Under the pieces are notes generated by a model. It searched no databases and had not been told where the DNA came from. It saw only the letters and a list, made by a program, of their open reading frames with translations. A stretch of DNA of 64,000 bases from Mycobacterium yunnanensis (lineage in GTDB: Bacteria > Actinomycetota > Actinomycetes > Mycobacteriales > Mycobacteriaceae). Location: the NCBI RefSeq assembly GCF_025823185.1, contig NZ_JACKVK010000001.1:248001-312000 (forward strand), read 5' to 3'. A program made the position numbers and the translations under genes. Each line of letters starts with the position of its first letter. The stretch's first letter is position 1. Positions 1 to 7,505 of the stretch are shown here, piece after piece.

Positions 1-2018
1 TCGTCGTCGAGGACGCCCAATGGATCGACGAGATCAGCGAGTCGATGCTGGCCGACTTCACCGCGGTGCTCTCGCGGACCGATTCGATGGCGCTGATCAC
101 CCACCGGCCGGACTATCGCGGCCCGCTGTCCCAACTGGCCGAGGGGCGAACCATCACCCTGGCGCCGTTGAGTGATGCGGAGACCTCTGAGCTGATCGCC
201 GAGCAGATGGGTACGCATCAGTCGCTGACGGGCCTGGCGTCCACGATTGGCGAACGCGCGGTGGGCAATCCGTTCTTCGTCAAGGAGATCGTGCGAGACC
301 TCGTCGAGCGGGGCGTCCTGCACGGTCGGCGCGGTGCCTACACCTCCACGGCCACCGCGGCCGAGGTCAGCGTGCCGCCGACCCTGTACGCCGTCATCGC
401 GGCCCGCATCGACCGGCTGGACGACCGAGCCAAGCGAACCCTGAACGCCGCCGCAGTCGTCGGAACGCGCTGCACCGCAGACCTCTTGGAGACGATCGGC
501 GTGGTACCGGCATTCGACGCGCTGGTCGAGGCGGAGATGGTGGATCAGGTGAAGTCCTCGTCGTCCGATGAGTACGTCTTCCGGCAGCCGCTGATCCGCA
601 CGGTGGCCTACGAGACGTTGCTGCTCGCTGAACGTGCCGAGGTCCACCGGCGGGTGGCGGCGGCGATCGAGACGGCGGAACCCACTCTGGCGGAACAGAA
701 TGCGGCGCTCATCGGTGAACATCTCGAGGCAGCCGGAGACTTCGGCGCGGCCTACGGGTGGCACATGCGGGCCGGGGCATGGTCGAGGAATCGTGACATC
801 GCCGCGGCGAGGTTGAGCTGGGCCAGGGCGCGACACGTCGCCTACGCGTTGCCCGCCGACGACCCCGGCCGGCTGGCCATGCGCATCGCCGCGGGCACGT
901 TGCTCTGCGCGACGGCCTATCGCACCGCGGAGAGCATGTCCGACAGCGGCTTTCACGAAGTGCGCGAGCTCGCCGCGGCAGCGGGGGACAAGCGGTCGCT
1001 GACCTTGGCGATGCTAGGGCAGTACACCGACCACATGGTGCACGGCAGCGTCACCGAAGCGTCGGCTCTGGGTACCGAGGTGTGGTCGCTGCTCGAGGGG
1101 ATCGGCGATCCCGTGCTGACGGTCGGACTGTCCGTCGCCCCGATGGTCTCCAAACAGGAGACCGGCGATGTCGACGAGCTGCTGAGGTGGTCGCAGACGG
1201 CGATCGAACTGGCCGACGGTGATCCGACCATGGGCGACGTCGTGTTCGGGTCGCCGCTGGCGTTGGCGCTCACGTTCCGCGGAATCGCCAGGTGCTGGCT
1301 CGGGCTGGCCAACTGGCGCAACGACTTTCGCGACTCCCTGACCATGGCCCGCGGGGCGGACAGACTGACCTTCAGCAAGTGCGTCGTCTACCAGCACAGC
1401 GTGAGGACGTTGCAGGGCGTGCTGCTGCCCGACGACTCCACCCTGCGCGAAGCGGAGGAGGCGCTGACCATCGCGGTGGACCACGGCGACCACCACGCCG
1501 TCGCGCTGGCCACCTATTGCCTGGGCGGGCTGCTCCTGGAACGGGGATCCGCCGAGCGGCGCCGGGGCAGGCATCTGCTGGCCAAGATCCGGGAGATGTC
1601 CGATCGTGGCCACTTCTACCGCAGCGAGCTCGCCGTCCTCGATTTGTTCCACGCGCGGGAACTGGCGCGCGACGGTCACCTCGACGTCGCCGTCGACGAG
1701 CTCAGGGCGGCGGGCAACCGCGTGTCCGAACGCGGGCAGTTCGCCCACGGCGTCGTGGCCACCCGATTCCTCGTGGAGGCCTTGCTGCAGCGCCACGGCC
1801 GGGGTGACGTGCAGGAGGCCGACGCGGCCATCGAACGGCTGGCCTCGGCGGGCCGGGACGATTTGGCGATCGTCGAGGTGGTCCTCCTAGGGCTGAGGGC
1901 GCGGGTGGCTCGGGCGCGGGGTGACGACGTGACCTACCGGGTGTCGCTGCGCCGGTGTCGCGAGCGGGCGACGGCCCTGGGATTCGAGGGTTGCGTCGCG
2001 ACGGCTCAGCTCAGGTAG
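1..2018 (+). CDS. AAA-type signalling ATPase with TPR-like repeats, 5' truncated by window
   Basis: The reading frame is open from base 3, so the N-terminus lies outside the window; about 671 residues are visible. It begins inside the ATPase domain with a Walker B-like VVEDAQWID, followed by LITHRPDYRGP and GNPFFVKEIV, which are typical of the AAA/STAND ATPase module of large mycobacterial regulators. The rest is alpha-helical, Ala/Leu/Arg-rich and TPR-like. The C-terminus (RATALGFEG...) lacks a LuxR helix-turn-helix and resembles the end of adenylate/guanylate cyclase-AAA-TPR proteins, so a cyclase domain upstream is likely but cannot be seen. The 3' end overlaps the convergent DUF2630 gene by 13 bp. 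The ATPase family is well supported; the cyclase assignment is inference. Confidence 0.8.
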   Translation, partial: VVEDAQWIDEISESMLADFTAVLSRTDSMALITHRPDYRGPLSQLAEGRTITLAPLSDAETSELIAEQMGTHQSLTGLASTIGERAVGNPFFVKEIVRDLVERGVLHGRRGAYTSTATAAEVSVPPTLYAVIAARIDRLDDRAKRTLNAAAVVGTRCTADLLETIGVVPAFDALVEAEMVDQVKSSSSDEYVFRQPLIRTVAYETLLLAERAEVHRRVAAAIETAEPTLAEQNAALIGEHLEAAGDFGAAYGWHMRAGAWSRNRDIAAARLSWARARHVAYALPADDPGRLAMRIAAGTLLCATAYRTAESMSDSGFHEVRELAAAAGDKRSLTLAMLGQYTDHMVHGSVTEASALGTEVWSLLEGIGDPVLTVGLSVAPMVSKQETGDVDELLRWSQTAIELADGDPTMGDVVFGSPLALALTFRGIARCWLGLANWRNDFRDSLTMARGADRLTFSKCVVYQHSVRTLQGVLLPDDSTLREAEEALTIAVDHGDHHAVALATYCLGGLLLERGSAERRRGRHLLAKIREMSDRGHFYRSELAVLDLFHARELARDGHLDVAVDELRAAGNRVSERGQFAHGVVATRFLVEALLQRHGRGDVQEADAAIERLASAGRDDLAIVEVVLLGLRARVARARGDDVTYRVSLRRCRERATALGFEGCVATAQLR

Positions 2019-2266
2019 CCCTCGACCTCGTCCTCGGGCCGCACGCTGGCCTGATCGGGGTCCTGGCCCGTCTCGCGCAACGCCCGGCGCTGCCGCAGCA
2101 GGTCCCAGCACTGGTCGAGCTGCACCTCGATGCTGCGCAGCCGGTGGTGTTCCTCGGTCTCGTCGATCTCGTGCTGCTGGAGCTTCGACCGCAGCTCCTT
2201 CTCCTCTGCGACCAGTTCGTTGACGTGGGCGAGGATGTCGGCATCTTTGTTCGGGTCCGTACTCAC
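2006..2266 (-). CDS. DUF2630 family small helical protein
   Basis: This 86-residue acidic protein starts at a GTG (MSTDPNKDADILAHVNELV). It is predicted to be almost wholly helical, with a Glu/Lys-rich coiled coil (about residues 15-60) and a DLLRQRRALRE segment. Length and sequence match the DUF2630 family, and its position matches Rv0898c, which sits next to the arfA/prrAB region in M. tuberculosis. The GTG was preferred because upstream residues do not look like the family and it leaves a 31-bp divergent gap to the FKBP gene. The molecular function is unknown. Confidence 0.8.
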   Translation of the reverse strand: MSTDPNKDADILAHVNELVAEEKELRSKLQQHEIDETEEHHRLRSIEVQLDQCWDLLRQRRALRETGQDPDQASVRPEDEVEGYLS

Positions 2267-2297
2267 GCCCCCAGTCTGCCCGACTACGGTGTCAAGG

Positions 2298-2660
2298 GTG
2301 GCAACTAAACCCGAGATCGAATTCCCCGACGGTCCGGCGCCTGCCGAACTCGTCATCGAAGACATCGTCGTCGGAGACGGCGCCGAGGCGGTGCCCGGTG
2401 GCACCGTCGAGGTGCACTACGTCGGCGTGGAGTACGACAGCGGCGACGAGTTCGACAGCTCGTGGAGCCGCAACGAGTCGATCGAGTTTCCGCTGCGCGG
2501 GCTCATCGAGGGCTGGCAGGACGGGATTCCCGGAATGCGCGTCGGCGGTCGCCGCAAGCTGGTGATCCCGCCGGCGAAGGCCTACGGTCCGGCTGGATCC
2601 GGCCACCGCCTGTCGGGCAAGACGTTGATCTTCGTGATCGACCTGCTCGACGCTCGCTGA
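2298..2660 (+). CDS. FKBP-type peptidyl-prolyl cis-trans isomerase
   Basis: A single FKBP domain of about 120 residues. It shows VHYVGVEYDSGDEFDSSW, then FPLRGLIEGWQDGIPGM, RRKLVIPPAKAYG and the closing TLIFVIDLL strand, which together form the FKBP active-site pocket. No signal peptide is visible, so it is probably a cytosolic proline isomerase or chaperone. Two GTG codons (2289 and 2298) could start it; 2298 gives MATKPEIEFPDG, the usual mycobacterial N-terminus. It is divergent from the DUF2630 gene and its stop codon directly abuts the GTG of the following lipoprotein gene, so the two are probably co-transcribed. Confidence 0.9.
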   Translation: MATKPEIEFPDGPAPAELVIEDIVVGDGAEAVPGGTVEVHYVGVEYDSGDEFDSSWSRNESIEFPLRGLIEGWQDGIPGMRVGGRRKLVIPPAKAYGPAGSGHRLSGKTLIFVIDLLDAR

Positions 2661-3155
2661 GTGCGTTCCGTCCTCCTGCTCGCCCTGACGCTGCTGTTCG
2701 TCGTCGCCGGATGCGGTAAGTCCGGTGACGCCGGAACGGCCGCCGAGGCCACGCCGCCCGCAGGCCCGGCGACCACGTCGTCGGCCGTCGCGAAGACCGG
2801 GCCCTTCGGGGCGATGTCCATCGTCCGGACGGCCAACGGATTCACCGTCACCGGGGAGGTACCCGACGCATCGCTCAAGTCCGATCTGCCCGCGACGCTG
2901 CGTCAGGCCATGCCGGGCGCAAAGATCGTCGACCAGCTGACGGTCAAACCTGGCGTCGTCGCCCCGGAGTTCTCCGGTCTTGGTGCGTTGTTCGGTGTCG
3001 CGATGGACGTGCAGGGCTTTGGCGTGAAGCTCGTGGGGGACACCGCCACCTTGACCGGGAGTGCCAAGACGGAGGCGGCCAAGACCGCAGCCGCGACCGC
3101 GGTCGACGAGACGTGGCCGAACGTCAAGGTGGCCAACGACATTCGGGTTGGCTAG
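2661..3155 (+). CDS. BON-domain lipoprotein related to the N-terminal half of ArfA/OmpATb
   Basis: This 164-residue protein begins with a hydrophobic signal ending in a lipobox (VVAGC, Cys about residue 19) and continues through an Ala/Thr/Pro linker. Residues about 50-164 carry two BON-like halves (FTVTGEVPDASLKSDLPATL and VKLVGDTATLTGSAKTEAAK, ending NVKVANDIRV). This resembles the BON region of M. tuberculosis ArfA/OmpATb (Rv0899), and the position next to Rv0898c-like and prrB genes agrees. The OmpA-type peptidoglycan-binding domain of ArfA is absent, and anchoring is by lipid. Expected location is the outer face of the membrane. The stop overlaps the convergent prrB by 4 bp. Function is unknown; the ArfA relationship is inference. 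Confidence 0.8.
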   Translation: MRSVLLLALTLLFVVAGCGKSGDAGTAAEATPPAGPATTSSAVAKTGPFGAMSIVRTANGFTVTGEVPDASLKSDLPATLRQAMPGAKIVDQLTVKPGVVAPEFSGLGALFGVAMDVQGFGVKLVGDTATLTGSAKTEAAKTAAATAVDETWPNVKVANDIRVG

Positions 3156-4498
3156 GACGGTCCCGGCAGCCGTAGCAGCAACCGGACACCGCCGAGTGGA
3201 CTCTCCTCCAACGAGGCCGTGCCGCCGTGCAATTCGGCTTGCTGGGCAACCAGCGCCAAGCCCAGACCGGAGCCCGAGTGCGATGCGGTCGACCCGCGGG
3301 AGAATCGCTCGAAGACGATCGTGCGTTCCTCCTCGGGAAGGCCCACGCCGTCGTCGTCCACCGCGATCTCCACGCCGGCGCGTGACGTGACGGCCGACAG
3401 CTGGACCCGGGTGGCGTCACCGTGCTTGACGGCGTTGGCGATCGCGTTGTCCACCGCGAGCCGCAACCCGGCGGGCAGTCCGACGATGATGACCGTCGGC
3501 GCGGGCACCAACGACACGTCGAGGTCGGGGTAGGCCCGCATCGCGTCGTGGGCGGCCCGGTCGAGCAACTCGGTGATGTCGACCGGAGAATGGTCGTCGG
3601 AGGTCGAGAGTTCGCCCTGGGCAAGCCTTTCGATGGCCCACAGCGTCGACTCGATGCGCGTCTGGGTGCGGATGACGTCGCCGAGGACTTCCTTGCGCTG
3701 ATCTTCGGCGAGGTCGAGGGTGGCCAGCACCTCGAGGTTGGTGCGCATCGCCGTCAGCGGGGTGCGCAGTTCGTGAGAGGTGACGGCGGCGAAGTCGCGA
3801 GACGACACCAGCGCCGCCTTGGTGCGGTCCTGCTCCTGCCAGATGCGCTGCACCATGCCGTTGACGGCGTCGGCGATCTCGACGGCCTCGGTGGCGCCGC
3901 GCACGTCGATGTCGGGTGCCGCGCCGCCGACGTCGATCGCCCTGGTCTGCTGCGCGAGGCGCTTGAGCGGTCTGACCGCGAACGCCGCCAGCAGCCAGCC
4001 GGCCACGGCCGCGGCGCCAATGGCGAAGGAGCAGATCATGATCACGCGGCGGTGGAGGTTGTTGGTGTCGGCGATGGTGGCGTCGTACGTGGCGCCAACG
4101 GCGGCGGTCATCCGGCCCTGCGGCCCGGTGATGTCGACGGTGCGCACGCGGTAGCGCACCCCGTCGATGGTGGTGTCGGCGTAACCGGCGGGCAATTCCG
4201 GCAGCGTCACGTCGGAGTTGGACGTCACCTGGCCGTCGGGACGCCGGACGGTGATGATCGCGTCCTGGTCGTTGGGTGACTTGGGAATCTGGTCGAGCCC
4301 GCGCGGCAGGAACGGAATCGCAAAGCCCGCCGCCTCGTCGAGCCGGCGGTCCAGGCGTTCCTTGCGGTCGTTGGTGACGCCGATCCACACGATCGTCCCG
4401 ACGATGCCCACCACGATCGCGGCGGCGATGGCGGTCGCGAACGCCACGCGGGTCCGCAGCGACGGCGTGCGCCGGAAGACCCGCGAGAGGATGTTCAC
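3152..4498 (-). CDS. prrB: Sensor histidine kinase PrrB
   Basis: This 448-residue membrane sensor kinase matches M. tuberculosis PrrB (446 aa) closely from MNILSRVFRR to LLLRLPGPS. Transmembrane segments lie at about 17-42 and 152-175 and bracket an extracytoplasmic sensor region; a HAMP linker follows. The H-box SHELRTPLTAM carries the phospho-accepting His242, and the N-box (DNAIANAVKHG), FERFSRGS and GSGLGLAL ATP-binding motifs are intact. It autophosphorylates and transfers phosphate to PrrA. The GTG start lies 7 bp after the prrA stop, so prrA-prrB is one operon. PrrAB is essential or growth-important in studied mycobacteria and linked to nitrogen, redox and lipid regulation. Confidence 0.96.
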   Translation of the reverse strand: MNILSRVFRRTPSLRTRVAFATAIAAAIVVGIVGTIVWIGVTNDRKERLDRRLDEAAGFAIPFLPRGLDQIPKSPNDQDAIITVRRPDGQVTSNSDVTLPELPAGYADTTIDGVRYRVRTVDITGPQGRMTAAVGATYDATIADTNNLHRRVIMICSFAIGAAAVAGWLLAAFAVRPLKRLAQQTRAIDVGGAAPDIDVRGATEAVEIADAVNGMVQRIWQEQDRTKAALVSSRDFAAVTSHELRTPLTAMRTNLEVLATLDLAEDQRKEVLGDVIRTQTRIESTLWAIERLAQGELSTSDDHSPVDITELLDRAAHDAMRAYPDLDVSLVPAPTVIIVGLPAGLRLAVDNAIANAVKHGDATRVQLSAVTSRAGVEIAVDDDGVGLPEEERTIVFERFSRGSTASHSGSGLGLALVAQQAELHGGTASLEESPLGGVRLLLRLPGPS

Positions 4499-4505
4499 GT
4501 CGAAC

Positions 4506-5216
4506 CTACTGCTGCCGTAGGACGAATCCCACGCCTCGCACGGTGTGGAGCAGACGTGACGCGCCACCGGCTTCCAGCTTGCGGCGGAGGTAACCGATGA
4601 ACACGTCGACGACATTGGTGTCGGCGGCGAAGTCGTACCCCCACACCAGTTCCAGCAGCTGCGCGCGCGACAGCACGGCGGTCTTGTGCTCGGCGAGCAC
4701 CGCCAGCAGGTCGAACTCGCGCTTGGTCAGGTCGACGTCGACGCCGTTGACGCGGGCCCGGCGCCCGGGGATGTCGACCTCGAGCGGACCCACGGCGATG
4801 GTCTCCGAGGAGAACGTCGCGGTGGCGCCGCGGCGACGCAACAGTGCCTTGACCCTGGCGACCAGTTCGGCCAGGACGAACGGCTTGACCAGATAGTCGT
4901 CGGCCCCGGCCTCCAGGCCGGCCACCCTGTCGTCGACCGAACTGCGGGCCGACAGCACGCACACCGGCACGTCGTTGTCCATGGCGCGCAACGCCGTCAC
5001 CACGCTCACCCCGTCGAGGACGGGCATGTTGATGTCGAGGACGATCGCGTCGGGCCGGGTCTCCGTGGCGCTGCGCAGCGCCTCGGCGCCGTCGACGGCG
5101 GTGCTGACCTCGAATCCCGAGAGACGCAGTCCGCGTTCCAGGGACGCCAGCACGTCGGGGTCGTCGTCGACCACCAGGACTCGGGGTGCCGCGGCACCGC
5201 TCGCTGCCATCTCCAT
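4506..5216 (-). CDS. prrA: Response regulator PrrA
   Basis: An OmpR/PhoB-type response regulator of 236 residues, the same length as M. tuberculosis PrrA. The receiver domain (about 12-125) has the acidic pocket VVDDDPD, the phosphorylation site Asp61 in [11 protein letters not shown] and the KPF lysine. The C-terminal winged helix (about 140-236) has [24 protein letters not shown] and [13 protein letters not shown]. Three ATGs lie at the start (5225, 5216, 5210); 5216 gives the family length. It is first in the prrAB operon and divergent from an HKD-family gene. A perfect inverted repeat in the shared upstream region is a candidate autoregulatory site. Confidence 0.95.
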   Translation of the reverse strand: MEMAASGAAAPRVLVVDDDPDVLASLERGLRLSGFEVSTAVDGAEALRSATETRPDAIVLDINMPVLDGVSVVTALRAMDNDVPVCVLSARSSVDDRVAGLEAGADDYLVKPFVLAELVARVKALLRRRGATATFSSETIAVGPLEVDIPGRRARVNGVDVDLTKREFDLLAVLAEHKTAVLSRAQLLELVWGYDFAADTNVVDVFIGYLRRKLEAGGASRLLHTVRGVGFVLRQQ

Positions 5217-5234
5217 GCGCCTCATCTTGCCTGA

Positions 5235-5268
5235 TGCGCCACTATGGATGCGGTAGGCGCGTGGCGCA
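5235..5268. promoter_or_regulatory. Inverted repeat in the prrA/HKD divergent promoter region
   Basis: TGCGCCAC at 5235-5242 is repeated as GTGGCGCA at 5261-5268, a perfect 8-bp dyad with an 18-bp spacer, sitting in the 71-bp gap between the divergent prrA and HKD starts. GATGCG also occurs twice nearby. This could bind a dimeric regulator, possibly PrrA itself. Function is inference. Confidence 0.4.
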
Positions 5269-5287
5269 GACCAGAGGGGGGTGGCCA

Positions 5288-6295
5288 GTGCTAGCTTCGA
5301 CACTCGTGCAGACGAGCGGACCCCGCCTGATCGTCGAGCCCGACGACGGCTTGGGCCCGGTGCTGGAATTCATCGGTTCGGCCCGGGCGTCGCTCCTGAT
5401 CAAGCAGTTCACCTTCACCGACGAGAGCCTCATCGACGCCGTCATCGCCCGTAAGGCGGCCGGGGTCGACGTGCGGGTAATGCTGAACGCGGCGCGCTCC
5501 GGTGGCGATCGCGCCAACGACGAGACCTTCGAGCGCTTCAGTGCCGCCGGCATCGCCGTGCAGTGGGCCAATCCGAAGTTCTACGTCACCCACGAGAAAT
5601 CGATGGTCGTCGACGAGAAGACCGCGCTGGTGGCGACGTTCAACATGTGCCTGAAGTACTTCACGGCGACGAGGGACTACGGCGTCGTCATCGACGATCC
5701 GGTTCACGTCGCGCAGATCGTCGAGGTGTTCGAGGCCGACTGGAACCACGACGACTGGGTTCCGACGGTCTACGAGGGCCTGCTCTGGAGCAACTCGAAT
5801 TCCCGCTATCACATGGCCCGGTTCATCGACACCGCCACGCACCGCATCGACGTGCAGCACCCCAAGTTCGTCGACGCCGTGATCCTCGACCACCTCGCGG
5901 CGGCGGTGGAACGCGGCGTCAAGGTGCACGTGTTGTGCGGTGGCAGGCACGGCATCAGCGAGGGCGACGTCCTCGACACCTTCGCCTCGCTGCGGACGTT
6001 GCGCCGCTTCGGCGCCAAGGTGCACAAGCAGAAGAACCTCCGCGTGCACGCCAAGCTGATGATCGTCGACGACGAGCGAGCGCTGGTCGGGTCGATGAAC
6101 ATCGACCGCAGCGCCTTCGACCTGCGTCGCGAACTCGGCATCACGATCACGGAGCCCGCAGTCGTCGCGCGGCTCAAGGCGACCTTCGACGAGGATTGGG
6201 CGCTCTCGCACCACTATTCGCCGCCCGATCCGCTCGACACCTCCACCCACCAGGAGGACGACTTTCCCCACGACCCGGAACTCGTCCACGAGTGA
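5288..6295 (+). CDS. Phospholipase D-superfamily (HKD) protein, cardiolipin-synthase-like
   Basis: A 335-residue protein with two HxKxxxxD catalytic motifs: [18 protein letters not shown] near residue 98 and [18 protein letters not shown] near residue 253. The pair forms the single active site of PLD-type phosphatidyltransferases and hydrolases. Unlike ClsA it has no N-terminal membrane segments, so it may be soluble or peripheral. The GTG start at 5288 is preferred because an AGAGGGGGG ribosome-binding site lies 7 bp upstream. Its stop overlaps the GTG of the following chromate-transporter gene (GTGA), so the three genes 5288-7412 form an operon. Substrate is unknown: cardiolipin-type synthesis, lipid hydrolysis and nuclease activity all fit the fold. 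Confidence 0.85.
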   Translation: MLASTLVQTSGPRLIVEPDDGLGPVLEFIGSARASLLIKQFTFTDESLIDAVIARKAAGVDVRVMLNAARSGGDRANDETFERFSAAGIAVQWANPKFYVTHEKSMVVDEKTALVATFNMCLKYFTATRDYGVVIDDPVHVAQIVEVFEADWNHDDWVPTVYEGLLWSNSNSRYHMARFIDTATHRIDVQHPKFVDAVILDHLAAAVERGVKVHVLCGGRHGISEGDVLDTFASLRTLRRFGAKVHKQKNLRVHAKLMIVDDERALVGSMNIDRSAFDLRRELGITITEPAVVARLKATFDEDWALSHHYSPPDPLDTSTHQEDDFPHDPELVHE

Positions 6296-6870
6296 CCGCT
6301 CCAGAGCCGACGAAGGTCGGTTTGGGCGAATTGGCGTTGACGTTCAACCACATTGCTCTGGCGTCCTTCGGGGGTGGGCTCTCGGCGTGGTCGCGTGAGG
6401 TCATCGTCGTGGAGAAGCAGTGGATGGGCGAGGCGGAGTTCCTCTCCGCCATGACGATGTGCCGCATCCTGCCCGGTGCCAACCAGGTCAACATGGCCGT
6501 GTTCACGGGCACGAAGCTGCGGGCCGTGCCGGGAGCCGTCGCCGCGGTCGTCGGGTTGTGCTTCATGCCGCTGGTGATCGTGCTGGTGTTGGCATTCTTG
6601 TACTTCACCTTCAAGGAGGTGCCTGCAGTCAAGGGTGTGCTGCACGGCGCGTCGGCGGCCGCCGTGGCCCTCACGCTGGCCATGGTGATCAAGACCGGCA
6701 AGACGTGCCTGACGGGGCTGATCCCGGTGGGCCTGTTCGGGCTGGCCTTCGTGCTCAACGGCGTACTGCGGTGGCCGTTGCTGGGCGTGCTCGCCATCGT
6801 CGCGCCGCTGGCGCTGCTCTGGGCGTGGCCGCGCGGGGCTGCGGAGAAGGCCGCGCAGGCCGACGCGTGA
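6292..6870 (+). CDS. Chromate transporter family protein, first half-size subunit
   Basis: A 192-residue membrane protein of the CHR (ChrA) family. It opens with the domain hallmark LALTFNHIALASFGGGLSAW and continues FLSAMTMCRILPGANQVNMAVFTG, then has about five to six hydrophobic segments. It is half-size; full ChrA proteins fuse two such domains, whereas here the second domain is encoded by the next gene. The GTG start overlaps the upstream HKD stop and its own stop overlaps the next GTG, so the two halves are translationally coupled and presumably assemble together. CHR proteins export chromate, but many mycobacterial members have unproven substrates. Confidence 0.88.
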   Translation: MTAPEPTKVGLGELALTFNHIALASFGGGLSAWSREVIVVEKQWMGEAEFLSAMTMCRILPGANQVNMAVFTGTKLRAVPGAVAAVVGLCFMPLVIVLVLAFLYFTFKEVPAVKGVLHGASAAAVALTLAMVIKTGKTCLTGLIPVGLFGLAFVLNGVLRWPLLGVLAIVAPLALLWAWPRGAAEKAAQADA

Positions 6871-7412
6871 CGACCTACCTGCAGTTGATCGCGCTGTTCG
6901 GTTCGCTGTCGCTGATGTCGATCGGCGGCGGCAACGCGGTGCTGCCCGACATGCATCTGCGGGCCGTCCATCAGCACCGCTGGCTCAGCGACACACAGTT
7001 CGCCGACCTGTTCTCGATCTCCCAGACCGCGCCCGGCCCCAGCATCCTGATCGTCGGCATGATCGGCTACGCCGCCGGTGTGCCCGTTGGCGGCGTGCTC
7101 GGCGGCGTGCTCGGAGGTTTCGTCGCGACGGCCGCGATGGTGATCCCGGCGGCGTCACTGGTGTACGCCATCACGCTGTTCTGGCAGCGGGCGCAGGAGT
7201 CGAAGTGGCGGATCGCCGTCGAGAAGGGCTTCGCCCCGCTGACCGTCGGGCTGATCCTGGCGTCGTCGCTGGTGATGAGCCGCGCCGCCGACCACGACTG
7301 GCGGGCCTACATGCTGACGGCGGTGTGCACGCTGATCTTCGTCCGGTCGAAGGTCAACCCGTTGCTGGTGGTCGCGGCGGCCGGTGTGATCGGATACTTC
7401 GGCATCGTCTGA
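6867..7412 (+). CDS. Chromate transporter family protein, second half-size subunit
   Basis: A 181-residue partner of the preceding gene. It carries the second CHR-domain signature LIALFGSLSLMSIGGGNAVLPDMH with FADLFSISQTAPGPSILIVGMIGY, followed by several hydrophobic helices up to VAAAGVIGYFGIV. It starts at a GTG overlapping the upstream stop by 4 bp. Two antiparallel half-size CHR proteins usually form the functional unit. Chromate efflux is the family role; the physiological anion here is unknown. About 90 bp separate it from the ABC operon, which has its own promoter. Confidence 0.88.
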   Translation: MTTYLQLIALFGSLSLMSIGGGNAVLPDMHLRAVHQHRWLSDTQFADLFSISQTAPGPSILIVGMIGYAAGVPVGGVLGGVLGGFVATAAMVIPAASLVYAITLFWQRAQESKWRIAVEKGFAPLTVGLILASSLVMSRAADHDWRAYMLTAVCTLIFVRSKVNPLLVVAAAGVIGYFGIV

Positions 7413-7468
7413 GCCTTGTCGGACATAACGGGTATGACCTGTGTGTGGGTTTGCCGACGGGTAACGAA

Positions 7469-7499
7469 TTGACCAGAACCTTTGTTGAGGTTCTACGGT
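7469..7499 (+). promoter_or_regulatory. MerR-type promoter of the triple ABC operon, leaderless
   Basis: A -35 box TTGACC (7469-7474) and a -10 box TACGGT (7494-7499) are separated by 19 bp. That spacer is filled by the perfect dyad AGAACCT-N6-AGGTTCT (7475-7494). The -10 box ends 7 nt before the ATG at 7506, so the transcript would be leaderless. An over-long spacer occupied by a dyad is the hallmark of MerR-family activated promoters. No merR gene is visible in the window. Confidence 0.6.
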
Positions 7500-7505
7500 G
7501 ACGAC

